Notes under the pieces: generated by a model
Told to the model about the DNA's origin: nothing
Seen by the model: only the letters and a program-made list of their open reading frames with translations
The model's database searches: none
From: Chloroflexota bacterium
GTDB lineage: Bacteria; Chloroflexota; Chloroflexia; Chloroflexales; Kallotenuaceae
Reading direction: 5' to 3'
Length of the DNA stretch: 7,674 nt
Assembly (NCBI GenBank): GCA_019240175.1
Contig: JAFAYS010000068.1
Location: forward strand, 1-7,674
Translations under genes and position numbers: made by a program
Part shown: in pieces, positions 6,222 through 7,674 of the stretch
Position numbering within the stretch: the first letter of the stretch is position 1
Layout of the letters: each line of letters starts with the position of its first letter

Positions 6222-6470
6222 ATGATTCGCTGTGCGAAGTGTGACAACGAGACCCGAACCAGCCAGCTTGTAACAGCGCAGGGCGAGGTGATGCTCGCCG
6301 GGACGATCGGCACCGATCCCCAGCCGATCCTCGCGCAGGTCTGCGCCGCCTGTGGCTATATCGAGCTGTACGCGCCGCAGCCGACGACGCGGCCCGAGGT
6401 TGTGCGCGAAAGCGAAGAGCATCTGCTGGGTGAAGTAGCGCCCGCGACTGTGCCACAGCCCGCCGCCTAA
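6222..6470 (+). CDS. Small zinc-ribbon protein of unknown function
   Basis: This 82-residue protein has two CxxC pairs, C4/C7 (MIRCAKCDN) and C41/C44 (VCAACGYIELY), spaced as in a zinc ribbon that binds one Zn ion. The stretch between them (residues 10-40) is predicted to form beta strands. The CGYxExY ending resembles small Zn-ribbon proteins of the nucleic-acid-binding DUF2082 type; this is likeness by eye, not a search result. The tail (about 51-82) is Pro/Glu-rich and looks flexible. AAGGGGAG lies 7 nt before the ATG, a strong ribosome-binding site. The gene is divergent from mgtC and precedes the Nudix gene by 106 nt. A possible promoter is TTGCTA (6160-6165) with TATGCT 17 nt later, only a moderate match. 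No function can be assigned beyond metal binding. Confidence 0.85.
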   Translation: MIRCAKCDNETRTSQLVTAQGEVMLAGTIGTDPQPILAQVCAACGYIELYAPQPTTRPEVVRESEEHLLGEVAPATVPQPAA

Positions 6471-6512
6471 ATCCGCGCCGGGCCCGACGCCGTGCCCGAT
6501 CGGAGGATGCTT

Positions 6513-6541
6513 TTGCTCCGGCGAGATCGTTCGTGTACACT
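6513..6541 (+). promoter_or_regulatory. Possible promoter of the Nudix gene
   Basis: TTGCTC (6513-6518) and TACACT (6536-6541) are separated by exactly 17 nt and lie 35 nt before the Nudix ATG. Each hexamer is only a partial match (3/6 and 4/6) to the sigma70 consensus. Confidence 0.35.
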
Positions 6542-6576
6542 CCAGACGATCATGCATCACAATTTATGGAGCAATC

Positions 6577-7131
6577 ATGCGTTCGGTCATCGCCGACTAT
6601 ATCCGGGCGATCCAGCCCTACGACGAGCTTGAGCGGCAGCAGATTGCCGCAACGTTAGACTGGATCGCCTCGGGAGCGCCGCTTTTCCGCATTGCCAAGC
6701 CGGATCTGCCGCCGCAACATCTGGTCTCCTACTTCGCGCTGGTCGACGATGCCGCCGGCAAAGTGCTGCTGGTGGATCATCGCAAATCTGGCCTGTGGCT
6801 CCCCAGCGGCGGCCACGTCGAGCCCGACGAAGATCCGGTCGCGACAGTTGAGCGCGAGGCGCTTGAGGAGCTGGGCATTCCCGCGATCTTTCGCTTTGCC
6901 GCGCCGCTCTTTCTCACGGTCACGCAGACCGTCGGCTCACACGCCGTCCATACCGATGTTTCGCTGTGGTATGTGCTGCGTGGCAGCGCAACCCAGCCGC
7001 TCGACTTCGACGCCGGCGAGTTTTACGGCGTCCAATGGTTCGCCTTTGACGCCGTGCCCTTCGAGCGCGCCGACCCGCACATGCGCCGGTTTATCGCCAA
7101 GCTCAAGCGCGCACTGGAAACCGACAGCTAA
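6577..7131 (+). CDS. Nudix hydrolase
   Basis: This 184-residue cytoplasmic hydrolase carries a perfect Nudix box at residues 79-101: G79, five residues, E85, seven residues, then REALEELGI (93-101). The glutamates E94, E97 and E98 of this helix bind the Mg ions used to cleave a nucleoside diphosphate linked to another group. The box is preceded by the usual strand LWLPSGG (73-79). The first 45 residues form a helical N-terminal extension not required by the minimal fold. The C-terminal third (about 126-184) completes the beta sheet and ends with a basic helix. The substrate cannot be told from the sequence; MutT-like, ADP-ribose or other NDP-X activities are all possible. GGAG lies 5 nt before the ATG. 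The gene ends 3 nt before the next ATG, in the same frame, suggesting cotranscription. Confidence 0.93.
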   Translation: MRSVIADYIRAIQPYDELERQQIAATLDWIASGAPLFRIAKPDLPPQHLVSYFALVDDAAGKVLLVDHRKSGLWLPSGGHVEPDEDPVATVEREALEELGIPAIFRFAAPLFLTVTQTVGSHAVHTDVSLWYVLRGSATQPLDFDAGEFYGVQWFAFDAVPFERADPHMRRFIAKLKRALETDS

Positions 7132-7134
7132 GCT

Positions 7135-7674
7135 ATGGAACTTTTTCCAAACCTGCAGCTGAGCGAGTCATCCTTCGCCGCGTATGATATTGAAACGCCT
7201 GTAGGTCGTGTCGAGTCACACGTGCTTATCAACGACAGCATTGTCACATCAGAGAGCAGGCAAACATTCGACCTGGCTATAACTGGCCGTGCTGTGCTAT
7301 GGCGGCTCCCTGTTTGTAGCATAGAGTTGATCGTGACACGCCCGGCACTGATCCAACCATATTGGGCTCAGATCACAGATTGCTGGGCCTACCTTTGGCG
7401 TGTACAGGTCAACGAGCCGCTTGATTCGCTAGAGTTTGTGAGCAGCTTACGCATGCGGGAGCCACTCAGCGGCGGCCCCGATCCAGGCGAACATCTCGCT
7501 GCACAAACATGGGACGGCCACCATTACACGATCTCGCTCGGAACGGAAGGCGGAGATGCGCTCTACAATCGCGCGCAACGGAATGATTGGCTGCCACAGC
7601 GCTACCTGGCCGAGGCTACCGAGTGGTATGAGCTACCGTTTGTCGAGTACGTACCAGACGGCTTGAGCATCAAG
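7135..7674 (+). CDS. Unrecognised protein, 3' end beyond window (partial)
   Basis: From ATG 7135 the frame stays open for 180 codons to the last base, with no stop. It begins MELFPNLQLSESSFAAYDIE and reaches VEYVPDGLSIK. I do not recognise a family. The visible part is rich in Trp, Tyr and acidic residues, has no signal peptide or membrane segment, and looks like a soluble globular protein of alternating strands. It lies 3 nt after the Nudix stop and in the same frame, with one GCT codon between them. There is no good Shine-Dalgarno before the ATG (a distant GGAAA at 7116-7120), so translation may depend on reinitiation after the Nudix stop. Codon use differs from the neighbours: ATA, AGG, CTA, TTA and GTA appear, and third positions are less GC-rich, which may hint at different ancestry. 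The long open frame makes it a likely real gene, but function is unknown. Confidence 0.7.
   Translation, partial: MELFPNLQLSESSFAAYDIETPVGRVESHVLINDSIVTSESRQTFDLAITGRAVLWRLPVCSIELIVTRPALIQPYWAQITDCWAYLWRVQVNEPLDSLEFVSSLRMREPLSGGPDPGEHLAAQTWDGHHYTISLGTEGGDALYNRAQRNDWLPQRYLAEATEWYELPFVEYVPDGLSIK

Noticed and set aside
6479..6498. CGGGC/GCCCG inverted repeat after the Zn-ribbon gene as a terminator
   Set aside because: The stem has only five pairs with a ten-base loop and no T-run follows directly, so it is expected by chance at this GC content.
6163..6560. Minus-strand ORFs of 125 and 130 codons opposite the Zn-ribbon gene
   Set aside because: The plus-strand gene has paired CxxC motifs and a strong ribosome-binding site; the minus ORFs have neither motifs nor initiation signals.
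6692..7162. Plus-strand ORF overlapping the Nudix gene in another frame
   Set aside because: It is an Arg/Ser-rich out-of-frame reading of a gene with a perfect Nudix box.
1..7674. CRISPR arrays, tRNA or rRNA genes, insertion sequences, phage genes
   Set aside because: No regularly spaced repeats, cloverleaf-like stretches, transposase or integrase motifs, or paired terminal repeats were seen on either strand.

Overview
This 7.7 kb window is GC-rich bacterial chromosome with conventional, tightly packed genes. The gene content and protein styles would fit a Chloroflexota (Chloroflexia-like) genome: E1 and E2 of the 2-oxoglutarate dehydrogenase complex in tandem, a secreted S8 protease, a DesK/NarL-type two-component pair, a short MgtC-family protein and a CxxC zinc-ribbon mini-protein. 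That assignment is an inference from style; no rRNA or marker gene in the window proves it.

Layout. 1-1651 (+): the last 90 codons of sucA (E1) followed 31 nt later by a complete sucB (E2). 1652-2008: a 357-nt gap with no convincing gene. It holds a strong inverted repeat just after sucB, a perfect-consensus sigma70 promoter (TTGACA, 18 nt, TATAAT) and a leader of about 235 nt with several hairpins and a CCTCCT element complementary to the next gene's Shine-Dalgarno. 2009-3481 (+): a secreted subtilisin-like (S8) serine protease, closed by a clear intrinsic terminator at 3497-3534. 3592-6072 (-): from upstream to downstream on the minus strand, an MgtC/SapB-family membrane protein, a six-helix sensor histidine kinase and a NarL/FixJ response regulator. 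The kinase and regulator overlap by 26 bp. 6073-6221: a divergent intergenic region with an inverted repeat in the mgtC leader. 6222-7131 (+): a small four-cysteine zinc-ribbon protein and a Nudix hydrolase with a perfect Nudix box. 7135-7674 (+): an open reading frame that runs off the window end. It has no recognisable family, lies in the same frame as the Nudix gene and is separated from its stop by a single codon.

How they work together. sucA-sucB are two subunits of one TCA-cycle complex. The kinase and regulator form one signalling pair and are probably cotranscribed; mgtC may be the first gene of that operon. The protease is a self-contained transcription unit with its own promoter and terminator. 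I see no clear functional link between the Zn-ribbon, Nudix and terminal genes beyond adjacency. I did not find evidence for an undescribed multi-gene system. The observations most worth checking are the protease leader, the unrecognised terminal gene and a textbook translation start on the minus strand inside the protease promoter region.
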